A stretch of 64,000 nt of DNA, taken from Ovis canadensis (Eukaryota > Chordata > Mammalia > Artiodactyla > Bovidae). Position numbers and translations under genes: made by a program. The notes under the pieces were generated by a model, which worked only from the letters and a program-made list of their open reading frames with translations, ran no database searches and was not told where the DNA came from. Positions 47,761-59,442 of the stretch are shown here, in pieces; within the stretch, counting starts at the first letter, position 1; each line of letters starts with the position of its first letter. Location: assembly GCF_042477335.2 (NCBI RefSeq), contig NC_091257.1:48082501-48146500 (forward strand). The letters run 5' to 3'.

Positions 47761-50700
47761 CCAGGGCTGGCAGCCAGGAGGAGCAACCCGAGGAGTGGTG
47801 GCTGCGCAGGCACAGGAGGGCCTAGAGGAGCTACCCCACACTGAAGGTCAGGAACGGTGGCAGTAAGGAGATACCCCTTGTCCAAGGTAAGGAGCAGCGG
47901 CTGTGCTTTGCTGGAGCAGCCGTGAAGAGATACCCCACGCCCAGGGTAAGAGAAACCCAAGTAAGATGGCAAGTGTTGCAAGAGGGCATCAGAGGGCAGA
48001 CACACTGAAACCATACTCACAGAAAACTAGCCAATCTAATCACACTAGGACCACAGCCTTGTCTAACTCAATGAAACCAAGCCATGCCTGCGGGGCAATC
48101 CAAGGCGGGCGGGTCATGGTGGAGAGGCCTGACAGGATGTGGTCCACTGGAGAAGGGAATGGCAAGCCACTTCAGTATTCTTGCCTTGAGAACCCCATGA
48201 ACAGTATGAAAAGGCAAAATGATAGGATACCAAAAGAGGAACTCCCCAGGTCATTAGGTGCCCAATATGCTACTGGAGATCAGTGGAGAAATAACTCCAG
48301 AAAGAATGAAGGGATGGAGCCAAAGCAAAAACAATACCCAGCTGTGGATGTGACTGGTGATAGAAGCAAGATCCGATGCTGTAAAGAGCAATATTGCATA
48401 GGAACCTGGAATGTCAGGTCCATGAATCAAGGCAAATTGGAAGTGGTCAAACAAGAGATGGCAAGGGTGAACATCGACATTCTAGGAATCAGCGAACTAA
48501 AATGGACTGGAATGGGTGAATTTAACTCAGATGACCATTATATCTACTACTGTGGGCAGGAATCCCTCGGAAGAAATGCAGTAGCCATCATGGTCAACAA
48601 AAGAGTCCGAACTGCAGTACTTGGATGCAGTCTCAAAAACGACAGAATGATCTCTGTTCATCTCCAAGGCAAACCATTCAATATCACAGTTATCCAAGTC
48701 TATGCCCCAACCAGTAACGCTGAAGAAACTGAAGTTGAACAGTTTTATGAAGACCTATAAGATCTTTTAGAACTAACACCCAAAAAAGATGTCCTTTTCA
48801 TTATAGGGGACTGGAATGCAAAAGTAGGAAGTCAAGAAACACCTGGAGGAACAGGCAAATTTGGCCTTGGAATGCTGAATGAAGCAGGGCAAAGACGAAC
48901 AGAGTTTTGCCAAGAGAACACGCTGGTCATAGCAAACACCCTCTTCCAACAACACAAGAGAAGACTCTACACATGGACATCACCAGATGGTCAACACTGA
49001 AATCAGATTGATTATATCCTTTGCAGCCAAAGATGGAGAAGCTCTATACAGTCAGCAAAAACAAGACCGGGAGCTGACTGTGGCTCAGATCATGAACTCC
49101 TTATTGCCAAATTCAGACTCAAATTGAAGTAAGTAGGGAAAACCGCTAGACCATTCAGGTATGACCTAAATCAAATTCCTTATGATTATACAGTGAAAGT
49201 GAGAAATAGATTTAAGGGCCTAGATCTGATAGATAGAGTGCCTGATGAACTATGGACGGAGGTTCGTGACATTGTACAGGAGACAAGGATCAAGAACATC
49301 CCCATGGAAAAGAAATGCAAAAAAGCAAAATGGCTGTCTGGGGAGGCCTTACAAATAGCTGTGAAAAGAAGAGAGGCAAAAAAAAAAGGAGAAAAGGAAA
49401 GATATAAGCATCTGAATGCAGAGTTCCAAAGAATAGCAAGAAGAGATAAGAAAGCCTTCTTCAGCAATCAGTGCAAAGAAATAGAGGAAAACAACAGAAT
49501 GGGAAAGACTAGAGATCTCTTCAAGAAAATTAGAGATGCCAAGGGAACATTTCATGCAAAAATGGGCTCGATAAAGGACAGAAATGGTCTGGACCTAACA
49601 GAAGCAGAAGATATTAAGAAGAGGTGGCAAGAATACACAGAGGAACTGTACAAAAAAGATCTTCACGACCCAGATAATCATGATGATGTGATCACTAATC
49701 TAGAGCCAGACATCTTGGAATGTGAAGTCAAGTGGGCATTAGAAAGCATCACTACAAACAAAGCTAGTGGAGATGATGGAATTCCAGTTGAGCTGTTTCA
49801 AATCCTGAAAGATGATGCTGTGAAAGTGCTGCACTCAATATGCCAGCAAGTTTGGAAAACTCAGCAGTGGCCACAGGACTGGAAAAGGCCAGTTTTCATT
49901 CCAATTCCAAAGAAAGGCAATGCCAAAGAATGCTCAAACTACCGCACAATTGCACTCATCTCACATGCTAGTAAAGTAATGCTCAAAATTCTCCAAGCCA
50001 GATTTCAGCAATACGTGAACCGTGAACTCCCTGACGTTCAAGCTGGTTTTAGAAAAGGCAGAGGAACCAGAGATCAAATTTCCAACATCTGCTGGATCAT
50101 GGAAAAAGCAAGAGAGTTCTAGAAAAACATCTATTTCTGCTTTATTGACTATGCCAAAGCCTTTGACTGTGTGGATCACAAAAAGCTGTGGAAAATTCTG
50201 AAAGAGACGGGAATCCCAGACCACCTGACCTACCTCTTGAGAAATCTGTATGAAGGTCAGGAAGCAACAGTTAGAACTGGACATGGAACAACAGACTGGT
50301 TCCAAATAGGAAAAGGAGTATGTCAAGGCTGTATATTGTCACCCTGCTTATTTAACGTATATGCAGAGTACATCATGAGAAACGCTGGACTGGAAGAAAC
50401 ACAAGCTAGAATCAAGATTGCCGGGAGAAATATCAATAACCTCAGATATGCAGATGACACCACCCTCATGGCAGAAAGTGAAGAGGAACTGAAGAGCCTC
50501 TTGATGAAAGTGAAAGAGCAGAGTGAAAAAGTTGGCTTAAAGCTCATCATTCAGAAAATAAAGATCATGGCATCTGGTCCCATCACTTCATGGGAAATAG
50601 ATTGGGAAAAAGTGGAAACAGTGTCAGACTTTAATTTTGGGGGCTCCAAAATCACTGCAGATGGTGACTGCAGCCATGAAATCAAAAGACGCTTACTCCT

Positions 50701-51229
50701 TGGAAGAAAAGTTATGACCAACGTAGATAGTATATTCAAAAGCAGAGATATTACTTTGCCGACTAAGGTCCGTCTAGTCAAGGCTATGGTTTTTCTTGTG
50801 GTCACGTATGGATGTGAGAGTTGGACTGTGAAGAAGGCTGAGCCCCAAAGAATTGATGCGTTTGAACTGTGGTGTTAGAGAAGACTCTTGAGAGTCCTTT
50901 GGACTGCAAGGAGATCCGACCAGTCCATTCTGAAGATCAACCCTGGGATTTCTTTGGAAGGAATGACGCTAAAGCTGAAGCTCCAGTACTTTGGACACCT
51001 CATGCGAAAAGCTGACTCACTGGAAAAGACTCTGATGCTGGGAGGGATTGGGGGCAGGAGGAGAAGGGGACGACCGAGGATGAGATGGCTGGACGGCATC
51101 ACGGACTCGATGGACGTTAAGTCTGAGTGAACTCCTGGAGATGGTGATGGACAGGGAGGCCTGGTGTGCTGCGATTCATGGGGTCACAAAGAGTAGGACA
51201 CGACTGAGCGACTGAACTGAACTGAACTG
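47761..51229 (+). mobile_element. BovB LINE (RTE clade), apparently full length
   Basis: About 3.47 kb from the 5' UTR (CCAGGGCTGGCAGCCAGGAG) to the (TGAAC)n-like 3' tail without poly(A). One frame runs 47903-51130: apurinic-type endonuclease with GTWNVRSM near 48401 and the catalytic SDH at 49085-49093, then reverse transcriptase with YADD at 50447-50458, then the C-terminal DGITDSMD. That frame is cut by stops at 48758, 48998, 49130, 50120 and 50876, and a 1-nt insertion near 51115 alters the C-terminus. It cannot make a full protein but is otherwise well preserved. Confidence 0.94.
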
Positions 51230-51339
51230 CCCCTAAAATATCCCCAGATTTGGTGAAAATGTGCCTATTCACTTTCCCATGACTTAATTTTTTTATGAGC
51301 CTTTTGATTTTTTAAACAATTATTTTAAAAAGTCCATTT

Positions 51340-51660
51340 TTTGGTACTGATGAACCTATTTGCAGGACAGGAAAAGAGATGCAGACGCAGAGAATGACCT
51401 GTGGACAAAAGAGGGGAAGGAGAAAATGGGACCGATGGAGAGAGTAGCACTGACTTGTATATCCTTGTATATACATATGTAAAATAGAGAGCTGGTGAGA
51501 AGCTGCACAGGGAGCTCAGCCTGGTGCTCTGTGATGGCCTCCAGGGGTGGGAGGGAGGCTCAAGAGGGAGGGGCCATATGTACAGGTATAGCTGATTCAC
51601 TTTGTCAGAAACCAACACATTATAAAGCAATGATCCTCCAATTTAAATAAATTTTTAAAA
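51340..51660 (+). mobile_element. L1 3' UTR fragment
   Basis: AGAATGACCTGTGGACAAAA, GTATAGCTGATTCACTTTG and AACACATTATAAAGCAATG are ruminant L1 3'-UTR motifs, ending A-rich. Confidence 0.7.
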
Positions 51661-51699
51661 AATTACACAACTTTACAGAAAAAAAGCTCCATTTTTAAA

Positions 51700-51858
51700 T
51701 TTAGCTTTTGGTGACAATCCATAATAAAATAAATATGAAAAAGAACATCTATGTATACATAAATATTAATATATATATCTGAGTCACTTTGCTGTGCAGA
51801 AGAAATTAACACAACATTGTAAATCAACTATACTCCAATAAAATCTAGAAAAAAAATA
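51700..51858 (+). mobile_element. L1 3' terminus fragment
   Basis: CTGAGTCACTTTGCTGTGC, then ACACAACATTGTAAATCAAC and TATACTCCAATAAAATCT. Confidence 0.75.
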
Positions 51859-51869
51859 AGACATTTAAA

Positions 51870-52525
51870 TTTAGCTTCCTGAGTCTATGCTTGTACCCTC
51901 AACACTTTCCTAATGATTTTCTGCTCCTCAGTAAGAAGAGGACACTTGATCCTGTCACGGACACACTTAACAACCGTGGAGGCGCCAAGGGCCCAGATGA
52001 CGTGGATTTTTGTTTTCAGATCTCAGTGGGATGCTCAGTCTCACAGCATGAATCCCTAGGACTTGACCTGGGCACAGGCCACATGTAGACTTTGGTGTTG
52101 CCCCTCTCTTCTTGGTATAAAAGTAAACAATTCTAATACCAGGGGTCAGGGCAGACTGGTTTGATTAGAGGCTGTGTCTTAAGTCAGCCTACGATGGTAT
52201 GGCAAATGTAACCATTTTCACTGCCTCTATCCCTAGAAGAGGAAAAGAAATAGAAAATTTTATTTATGGAGATTAGAAAGAATTATCTGTATTAACAATA
52301 TTAGCCCCAATCCTCTGCCATATATATTGCAGATACCTCCCATTATTTTCAGGTGCCTGTTTGCATTATTTGTGGTATTTTTTTTTAACTTGAAAATGTT
52401 TTTTCCCTTTTTTATAGCAAAGTCTAGCAAACTTTCCCATTGTTTTTTTTTTTCCCCCCTTTGGAATTATATATAGAAGTCTCTTCTGCTCTAAGTAGGC
52501 TAATAATCATACATAATAACCATTT
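51870..52525. other. Intergenic, nothing recognised
   Basis: No gene or repeat supported. Confidence 0.5.
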
Positions 52526-52530
52526 CTCTT

Positions 52531-52651
52531 AGGAATTCCCTGGCAGGCCAGGGGTTAGGACTCTGTACTTTTATTGCCAAGGGCCTCAGTTCAGTCCCTG
52601 TTCAGGGAACTAAAATCTTACAAGGCGCATGGCAAAAAAAAAAAAAAAAAA
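52531..52651 (+). mobile_element. CHR-type SINE
   Basis: GGAATTCCCTGGCAGGCC head, CAGTCCCTGTTCAGGGAACT body, long A tail (52634-52651). Confidence 0.85.
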
Positions 52652-52739
52652 AGAAAGCAATAAAGCCATAATCATCTCTCTGTGGAATTACCTTGAATTG
52701 GGATTAAAAAAAAGAAAACTTAGCTTTTCAATGTAAAAT

Positions 52740-53590
52740 CAAGGTGGTACATAGAATCCCTCCATAATAGTGCTACAAGGGCACCAACTTAGCTTGGCCA
52801 TGATTCCAGGGCAAACAAACCACTCCCAGACTGGGGTGTCAAGGTTCTTGACTCTGGGAGGGAAGATAGAACTATCACCTCTGTTTCTTCTCCAGATCCT
52901 ACAGACAGCAAAACATCCAACCTTGCAGATACTATAATAAAATGTGGGGCCCAACTGCTCTCTGCTCAAAAGCCAGTGAAGAGGCAAGGCTGATGGAAAG
53001 GAAAGCTTGCTTTATTTTGGATGCTGGCAACCTGGTGAGGCAGGGGGACTTGCCAAAGGCTGACTCCCACCCCCTGACAACCAGTGGGCAAGAGCTTTTA
53101 TAGGTGGAGGGAGGGGGCTCCATGTAGAAACAACACGGTCAGTGGTGATGATCATCTTGAAATTGGTCATCAGTGGTCTGACCAGTTTCTTCTTGATCAT
53201 TTTAAGTACAGCAAATCTTTAGTTCCTGGGTCGGATTGTTCCCATTTCTTCGAGGCCAATTCTCAGAACTGTTGCAGCTTATGTCGTGGCTACAGTCTGA
53301 TCATAGTATAGTTAACTTCTTCCACCTGGTGGAGGTTTCAGTGTCTATAAGACAGCTCACAGGATATGGCTCAGAATATTATCTTTAAGGAGGAAAGAAA
53401 GGCCCTTGACTTTGCTTACTGGTCAAAGTATTATTGTTTGTCCTATTCAACTGCTTTTCTTTGTTTTTGTGTTTTCTCACTGTTCTGATTACACTTATTC
53501 TGTGGCTAAAGTTTTTCCGCAGACAAAAGGCAGCCTGAAACATGGAGGGCAAGCACTACAGGGTTCCGCTCCATTTCAATACTACTTCAG
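52740..53590 (-). mobile_element. Solo-LTR-like endogenous retrovirus element, antisense
   Basis: On the minus strand a TATAAAA box (complement at 53096-53102) is followed about 80 bp later by AATAAA (complement at 53011-53016), the U3-R-U5 arrangement of a retroviral LTR. The body (CTTTATTTTGGATGCTGGC, GGGCAAGAGCTTTTATAGG) resembles bovine LTRs I have seen. No gag, pol or env reading is next to it, so it is probably a solo LTR. Termini and family are uncertain. Confidence 0.55.
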
Positions 53591-53731
53591 TTCCTTGGGG
53601 TCAATAACCTTGAATATATCCTGGCATTATTGTAGGCAATAAGGAGGTATCTTTGTATCAACATGTATATTCATAGAATTTTTCTCATTAAATTTCTAAG
53701 AACTGAAAAACAAAAAAGAAATTAAATAGCT

Positions 53732-53913
53732 TCAGGACTTCCCTGGTGGTCCAGGGAAATTAAGAATCTGCCTTGCAATGCAGGGGACACAGGCTCAATC
53801 CCTGGTTGGGGAACTGAGATCCCATGTGTGGCAGAGCAACAAAGATCCCAAGAGCCAAAACTAAGACCTGACAGAGTCAAATAAATAGATAAATAATTTT
53901 TAAAAATTAAAAA
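53732..53913 (+). mobile_element. CHR-type SINE
   Basis: AGGACTTCCCTGGTGGTCC head; exact 13-bp duplication AAATTAAATAGCT at 53719-53731 and 53914-53926. Confidence 0.92.
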
Positions 53914-54256
53914 AAATTAAATAGCTGTAAAGCAGCCCTCAACGTTAGCAGAAAATTAGCTAAGGAAAAAAACCACAAAACACAACTCACCCAAATGAAA
54001 TATATGTTAAAACATGGAATTGTCTATACATATGAATGAGAATTGTTTAGGATGACAGAATTTGCATTATAAAATTAGTTTACCAGTAACTTGTAATAAA
54101 TTCTAAGTATTCATCGAATGCCTATGAATTCCAAGTAAAGGGTCCTGCCTCCAATTTCTTGGAAGAAAACCTGGATCCCATAAGAAGTTGGGGGGCATAT
54201 TAGACGCTTATTTTGAGCCACTGGTCTCCCAAAGTACACAAGCAAATCAAATTTGG

Positions 54257-54542
54257 TTTTTGGGTTTTTTAAATTATTTATTTTGGTTAGCTAGGTCTTT
54301 GTTGCTTCACATGGGCCTTCTATGTTGTGGCAAGGGGGGCTACCCTCTAGTTGTGGAGCGTGGGCTTCTCGTCGCAGTGGCTTCTCTTGTTGCAGAGCAC
54401 CAGCTCCAGGGTGTTGGCTCAGTAGCTGTGGCACACAGGCTTAGTTACCCTGAGACATGTGGAATCTTCCCAGACCAGGGATTGAACTCGTAGCCTCTCC
54501 ACTGGCAGGTGGGTTCTTAACTACTGGACCCCTAGGGAATTC
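54257..54542 (-). mobile_element. CHR-type SINE, antisense, long form
   Basis: T-rich left end, GACCAGGGATTGAACTCG, head complement CCCCTAGGGAATTCC; imperfect AAATCAAATTTG / AAATCAACTTTG flanks. Confidence 0.85.
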
Positions 54543-54666
54543 CAAATCAACTTTGTTTTGATTCTATATTGAGCACCCTAATTATCTGGATACAGCTACA
54601 TCTTATAGAAATCACAGCAAATGCAATTTGTCGCCTGCAGAACTTGTTGGAACCTCCCTCTGTTGT

Positions 54667-54876
54667 GGAGATTCCTTGGTGGCTCAGATAGTAAAGAATC
54701 CACCTGCCAAGCAGGAGAGCCAGGTTTGAGCCCTGGATTGGAAAGATCCCCTGGAGAAGGAAACGGCAACCCACTCTAGTATTCTTGCCTGGGAAATCCC
54801 ATGGACAGAGGAGCCTGGCAGGCGACAGTCCATGGGGTCACAGAAGAATTGGACACAACTTAGGGACAGACTTTCT
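54667..54876 (+). mobile_element. Bov-tA SINE
   Basis: Head GATTCCTTGGTGGCTCAGAT and Bov-A body; duplication CTCTGTTGT at 54658-54666 and 54877-54885. Confidence 0.9.
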
Positions 54877-54889
54877 CTCTGTTGTATTT

Positions 54890-55545
54890 GAAAAAATAAA
54901 GTTACAGCAGCAGTTGGGGTTATGTGGTGACAGGAGGCATGGTAATCAGCTGCTAATTAGAATTCAGTGAAATATTAGGGCAATCATAGCAGGAAACTCC
55001 CACTCAACACTATACATAAGTTAAAAATGCCCAAGGGTAGCAATTAACTTCTGGAAATAGTAGTAGGTATGCGTACTTGAATTCGAGTTAATCAACGCAT
55101 CTCTATTACCTACACAGTTTACAGAGGCTACAGCTTGATATTTTAATGAGCAATATTGGTCTGGTGTTTATACCCAGAAGTGTGGATTTATACATTTAAA
55201 AATATCTTTTTTTTTAATTGTAAAACTGCTACTAAAGAAAATTGGCTTCCAAAAGACATTCTTTTGATATTGGACTCTCCTCTTTCTTTTTTCCTTGGAG
55301 ATTATTTAGGCTTTTCTTCAGGGAGAAGTACTTAGGTAACCTGCAAACACAAGGCATAAACAGATCTCAAAGTAGTATTGACCTTATAGGGACCTTCACT
55401 TTGTGGAGACTTGTGTCAGATCTTTTAAATGAGTCAAAGGAAACTTGGAAAAATGATTCTTTTCCACCTTAAATTGCAATTGAAAACCTTATTTGAACCA
55501 TGGAAAAATTAGAGAAACAGTCCAGAACATGGCCAAATAGCATAG
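54890..55545. other. Intergenic, nothing recognised
   Basis: AT-rich; no ORF or repeat supported. Confidence 0.5.
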
Positions 55546-55557
55546 TCTAGACTTTAC

Positions 55558-55695
55558 CTCAGAGAAGGCAATGGCAACCCAGTCCACTGTTCTTGCCTGG
55601 AAAATCCCATGGACAGAGGAGCCTGGTGGGCTGCCCTCTATGGTGTCGCACAGAGTTGGACACGACTGAGGCGACTTAGCAGCAGCAGCAGCAGC
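55558..55695 (+). mobile_element. Bov-A SINE monomer with (AGC)n tail
   Basis: Single Bov-A unit with the AGC tail; duplication AGACTTTAC at 55549-55557 and 55696-55704. Confidence 0.9.
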
Positions 55696-56004
55696 AGACT
55701 TTACTTGCCTACAAGATGCTGTAATTGCTGGATCTTGATGTAAAATTTGCATTTAAAAAGATGCAAGACAACAACTACACAGTCTGTCTATTTATAGATA
55801 AAAAATAATACCCAGTCATTTCATCTAGTGGAGAAAAGTTCGGTTTCTTCACATTCAACCCAGAAGATATTCAAACATATGGCAGAAATCACATATGATA
55901 TTTCAACAGATTTATTTGCCTGATCCTGTATGTATTTATCTATTTTGGGGGCATTTGTACATAAGAACATAAATATTGCTTTATTGCACCAACCCCAGAG
56001 TATT

Positions 56005-56515
56005 AGTTACTTATTGCTGTTTAATAAATTGCCTCCATAGTGGCTTGTATAAATAAAAATGCTGCTTCTTTCAGTATTTGTGGAGCAGGAATCTGGGCAC
56101 AGTTGAGCTGAGCTGCAGGAAGCTGCAGGTGAGCAGTCAGCTAGGTCTGGGTTCTCATCTAAAGACTAGACCTGGAGGGTAGAAGCCGCTTCTAAGCTCA
56201 CACACCTGGTTATTATCAGTCTCAGGAAATCAACTTTCAATCTTACTCACCTGAGCCTCTCCGTAGGAGCTGACTGACAACATGGTCGCCAGCTTCCACA
56301 AGGGAACCAGGCAAGAGACAGGCAGCAAAAGTTGGGGCCACCAAGATGGAATCTGCAGTCCTTCATCACCCAGTCTCAGAATCGACACCATCGCCTCCAC
56401 CAGATTGTCTTCTCCAGAAGTGAGTCACTCAGTCCAGCCCACGTGGAAGGGAGGGCATCATAGAACAACGTAATACCAGGAGGCAGGGATCAGAGAGGGA
56501 GGATTTCAGAGGCTC
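56005..56515 (-). mobile_element. MLT1-like LTR, antisense
   Basis: Order matches the antisense MLT1 LTR: AGTTACTTATTGCTGTTTAA, GAGCTGCAGGAAGCTGCAGG, CATCTAAAGACTAGACCTGG, AGCCTCTCCGTAGGAGC, CAACATGGTCGCCAGCTTCC, AGTGAGTCACTCAGTCCAGC and ATACCAGGAGGCAGGGATC. LTR only. Confidence 0.72.
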
Positions 56516-56519
56516 TTTC

Positions 56520-57015
56520 CATGATCAGAATCAGTCCATGAGGATCTTATGGAGAGGAAGCAGCTGAATATGCTCTAATTTTTGTCTGCCTTCCATCTGT
56601 TTGGGAAGTGACTCCTTGCTCCTTCTCAGTCTCTGTGGCTCTGGAGACTGAAAGCTCGCCTCACCCTGGCTCTTGGGGTTGGGCAGCCACGATGTCCCCA
56701 GCCTGGCCAGTAACAATGCTGCATCTCTGTGGCCAGAATGACTGGTTTGGGGATGAGACACACAGAGTCCTTTTTCAGGAACTGACACAGGTGCTGGCAG
56801 AAACCAGGCCTCCTAGGATCACAGGTGCTGTGAAACGTGGGAAACTGGAATTCTTCTGCCTCTTGTGTCTATATATAGGACTTCTTTGCTCCATGTGAAA
56901 AAATTCTTAGAATAAAACAAAGCCGAGAGGGGCAGAGTGAGTTAAACACACCAAATCCTCGTATATCTCCTACCCCTCTGAGCCCAGCTCTGCCTAAAGT
57001 CAGGCTTGCCTTTCC
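56520..57015. other. Intergenic, unassigned
   Basis: Overlapping ORFs on both strands (56531-56788 minus, 56608-56898 plus) with no recognisable domain; probably chance. Confidence 0.45.
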
Positions 57016-57016
57016 T

Positions 57017-57150
57017 TTTGCTGTTTTATCTGGCTGCAGTGCATCATGTGGGCTCCTAATTGTGGCACGTTTTCTGAGTAGTGATCAAACGTGGACCCCC
57101 TGCATTGGGAGCACAAAGCCTTAACCACGGGACCACCAGGAAGCCTTTTC
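57017..57150 (-). mobile_element. CHR-type SINE, antisense
   Basis: ATCTGGCTGCAGTGCATC, GTGATCAAACGTGGACCCCC, head complement GGGACCACCAGGAAGCC. Confidence 0.82.
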
Positions 57151-57154
57151 TTAG

Positions 57155-57600
57155 TTAGCTTTGAATCAGGTTTTTAATCACTTTCATCACAACAACAACA
57201 AAATGGTTCTGATATATCCAGATGTTATGGATGTGGTCACAAATACACTATCTTCCCTTAATAAAACCGTCATAGCAATGGCTTTCATAAAGTTGTCTAA
57301 ATGCATTTAGTATATTTAAATTTTTTAACCTTATCAGCATAAAGCTTAGAAAACCAAGCTCCATGAGTTTCCTATTGTTTGAACTACTTCCTTTATTCAC
57401 CTTAAATTTACTTTTCTCAAGATTCAGGAAGCGTCTTCTTGTTCCATTTAAGTTCCCTAAGAACAGGGACAAATGCTTTCCCAATTATTATTTCCTGCCT
57501 AACGTGCAGCACAATAACTGGCCACGCAATAGATCCTCAGGAATTGTTAAGTGAATCTTTTCAGTATCCTTTCGATTATTGTTCCATAAGGTCAAGACTT
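57155..57600. other. Intergenic with a possible L2 tail
   Basis: AACTGGCCACGCAATAGATCC followed by TCAGGAATTGTTAAGTGAAT near 57518-57557 resembles a diverged L2 3' end. Nothing else recognised. Confidence 0.4.
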
Positions 57601-57605
57601 GAGTT

Positions 57606-57860
57606 GGGGACCTCCCTGGCAGTCCAGTGGTTAAGACTCTGTGCTCCCAGGGAGGTGGGAGGGGGGTTCATGTTTGGGAAAGCATGTAAGAATTAAAGAT
57701 TTTAAAATTAAAAAAAATAAAAAACTAAAAAAAAAAAAAAGTGAAAAAAAAAAAAGTGAAAAAAAAAAAAAAGACTCTGTGCTCCCAATGCACGGGCATG
57801 AGTTTGATCCCTGGGAACTAAGATCCCACTTGCTGAATGGCCTGGCCAGATAAATAAATA
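57606..57860 (+). mobile_element. CHR-type SINE split by an L1 insertion
   Basis: Head half at 57606-57649 and body half at 57771-57860 join into one element once the nested L1 and one duplication are discounted. Confidence 0.9.
57650..57770 (+). mobile_element. Ultra-truncated L1 3' tail nested in the SINE
   Basis: About 65 bp of L1 3' UTR, nearly identical to 35225-35290, plus a poly(A) tract broken twice by GTG. Exact 17-bp target duplication AAGACTCTGTGCTCCCA at 57633-57649 and 57771-57787. Confidence 0.94.
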
Positions 57861-57864
57861 AATA

Positions 57865-59075
57865 CATAAACAGAATAAAAAACAAGACTTTATTTTTGCC
57901 CGTATGAAAACCAGGTCAGTATTTTCATGTTAACTTCAGGTTATTCCTATATACTTGGGCTTTTCATAATCACTGCTGTAAACAATTCACAAAATCATTA
58001 AGTGAGACTAATCATAGAGGAATGCCAATGTTTATACTTCTCCCCTGAGAAGTGCTCCTGAATCCTAAACCATTGTTTCTTGTCTCTAAGCAACTTCCCT
58101 CTGCTTCACCCCTAGTCTCCATCACACCATGGTGACTCAATTTCTAAAATAGCCTTTTGTGTGAAACTTTGTGAAAGGCTTTTTGAAAATCTTAATGGAC
58201 GCCATTCATGAGCTTTTGTACATAGGCGTATGTGCCTCCTACAAGGGATTTATTAGCTCCATGAGGCTGGTTTCCTCTCAGAAGACCATAGGGGCCCCTC
58301 CAGCTCCTTCCTTGTCTCCCCAGGTGCATAGGTGTGTGTGCACTTGTCTTTTGGGGAGAAGGGCTTAGCTCTTCTCTATGGATCTGTTTTGATGGGTTTT
58401 CAATATGTGGCAGATATTGTAGAATAATGTAGAGTGGAGACTGTCAAAGTCAAACTCTCCTGAAAGAGATGAGTAACTTTGGTTCAGTTAGCATGCTGAG
58501 GTCAAAAACAGGGAAATAGGGGCTCTGGTATGGTTAATATGGGCTGAAAACAGGAAGTTAGGTTAGAAACACAGGAAGTTGTGGTTGTCAGCCAAGGGTG
58601 AGGAATGTCACAGGTCCTTTAGGAATTTGACAGTGTCATTGGTTTCCTCTTTCTTCAGATTCCCTCCTCTCTTGATCTCTGCACATCATGCTTCCATCCT
58701 GCCTTGGAAAATACTCCTTCTCAGTCTTTCCTGGAGGCTCTTTTGTCTCTTTAACGTGATTGTTTTCCATCTTTGGTCTTATTATGTCTCCGTCTGCATG
58801 TTGCCATTGTCAACTTCACATCCTCCCTTCGATTTAGGGAGTCTGTTTTATAGGCTGATAGAAATGTAAGTCATAGTAATTATAAATGTGTAAATTTGGG
58901 TCACATAGTTCTTCTCTGAGCTCCAGATGAGTCTCTTCACCTCCCTAGAGGACACATTCATGTCAATAGCCCACAGATGTTCCAAACCTGTGTCAGAAAT
59001 CAAAGAACATCTGAACATGTCCAAGATCATATGAAGGTCTGTACATAATTTAAGGCCGTTTTTCTCCTTTGGCAA
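57865..59075. other. Intergenic, nothing recognised
   Basis: About 1.2 kb without identified repeats; ORFs at 58171-58368 and 58579-58869 show no family features. Confidence 0.5.
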
Positions 59076-59079
59076 TGCT

Positions 59080-59442
59080 TTGGGATCTTAATTCCCCTAC
59101 CAGAGATTGAACCCATGTGCAATGGCATCCCACTCCAGTACTCTTGCCTGGAAGATCCCATGGACGGAGGAGCCTGGTAGGCTGCAGTCCATGGGGTTGT
59201 GAAGAGTCAAACACGACTGAACGACTTCACTTTCACTTTTCACTTTCGTGCACTGGAGAAGGAAATGGCAACCCACTCCAGTGTTCTTGCCTGGAGACTC
59301 CCAGGGACGGGGGAGCCTGGTGGGCTGCCCTCTATGGGATCGCACAGAGTTGGACACGACTGAAACGACTTAGCAGCAGCAGCAGCAGCCGTGAAGTAGA
59401 AGGACAAAGTCCTAACTACTGGACTGCAGGAGAATTTCCAAG
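59080..59442 (-). mobile_element. CHR-type SINE, antisense, split by Bov-A2
   Basis: ACCAGAGATTGAACCCATGT to the left and AAAGTCCTAACTACTGGACT to the right of the Bov-A2 are the two halves of one antisense CHR element. Confidence 0.82.
59116..59388 (+). mobile_element. Bov-A2 SINE with (AGC)n tail, nested
   Basis: Two Bov-A units ending in an (AGC)n run at 59373-59388. Confidence 0.9.

Noticed and set aside
49193-50122. 309-codon ORF and its neighbours as a host gene
   Set aside because: These are segments of the BovB polyprotein (endonuclease and reverse transcriptase) between nonsense changes.
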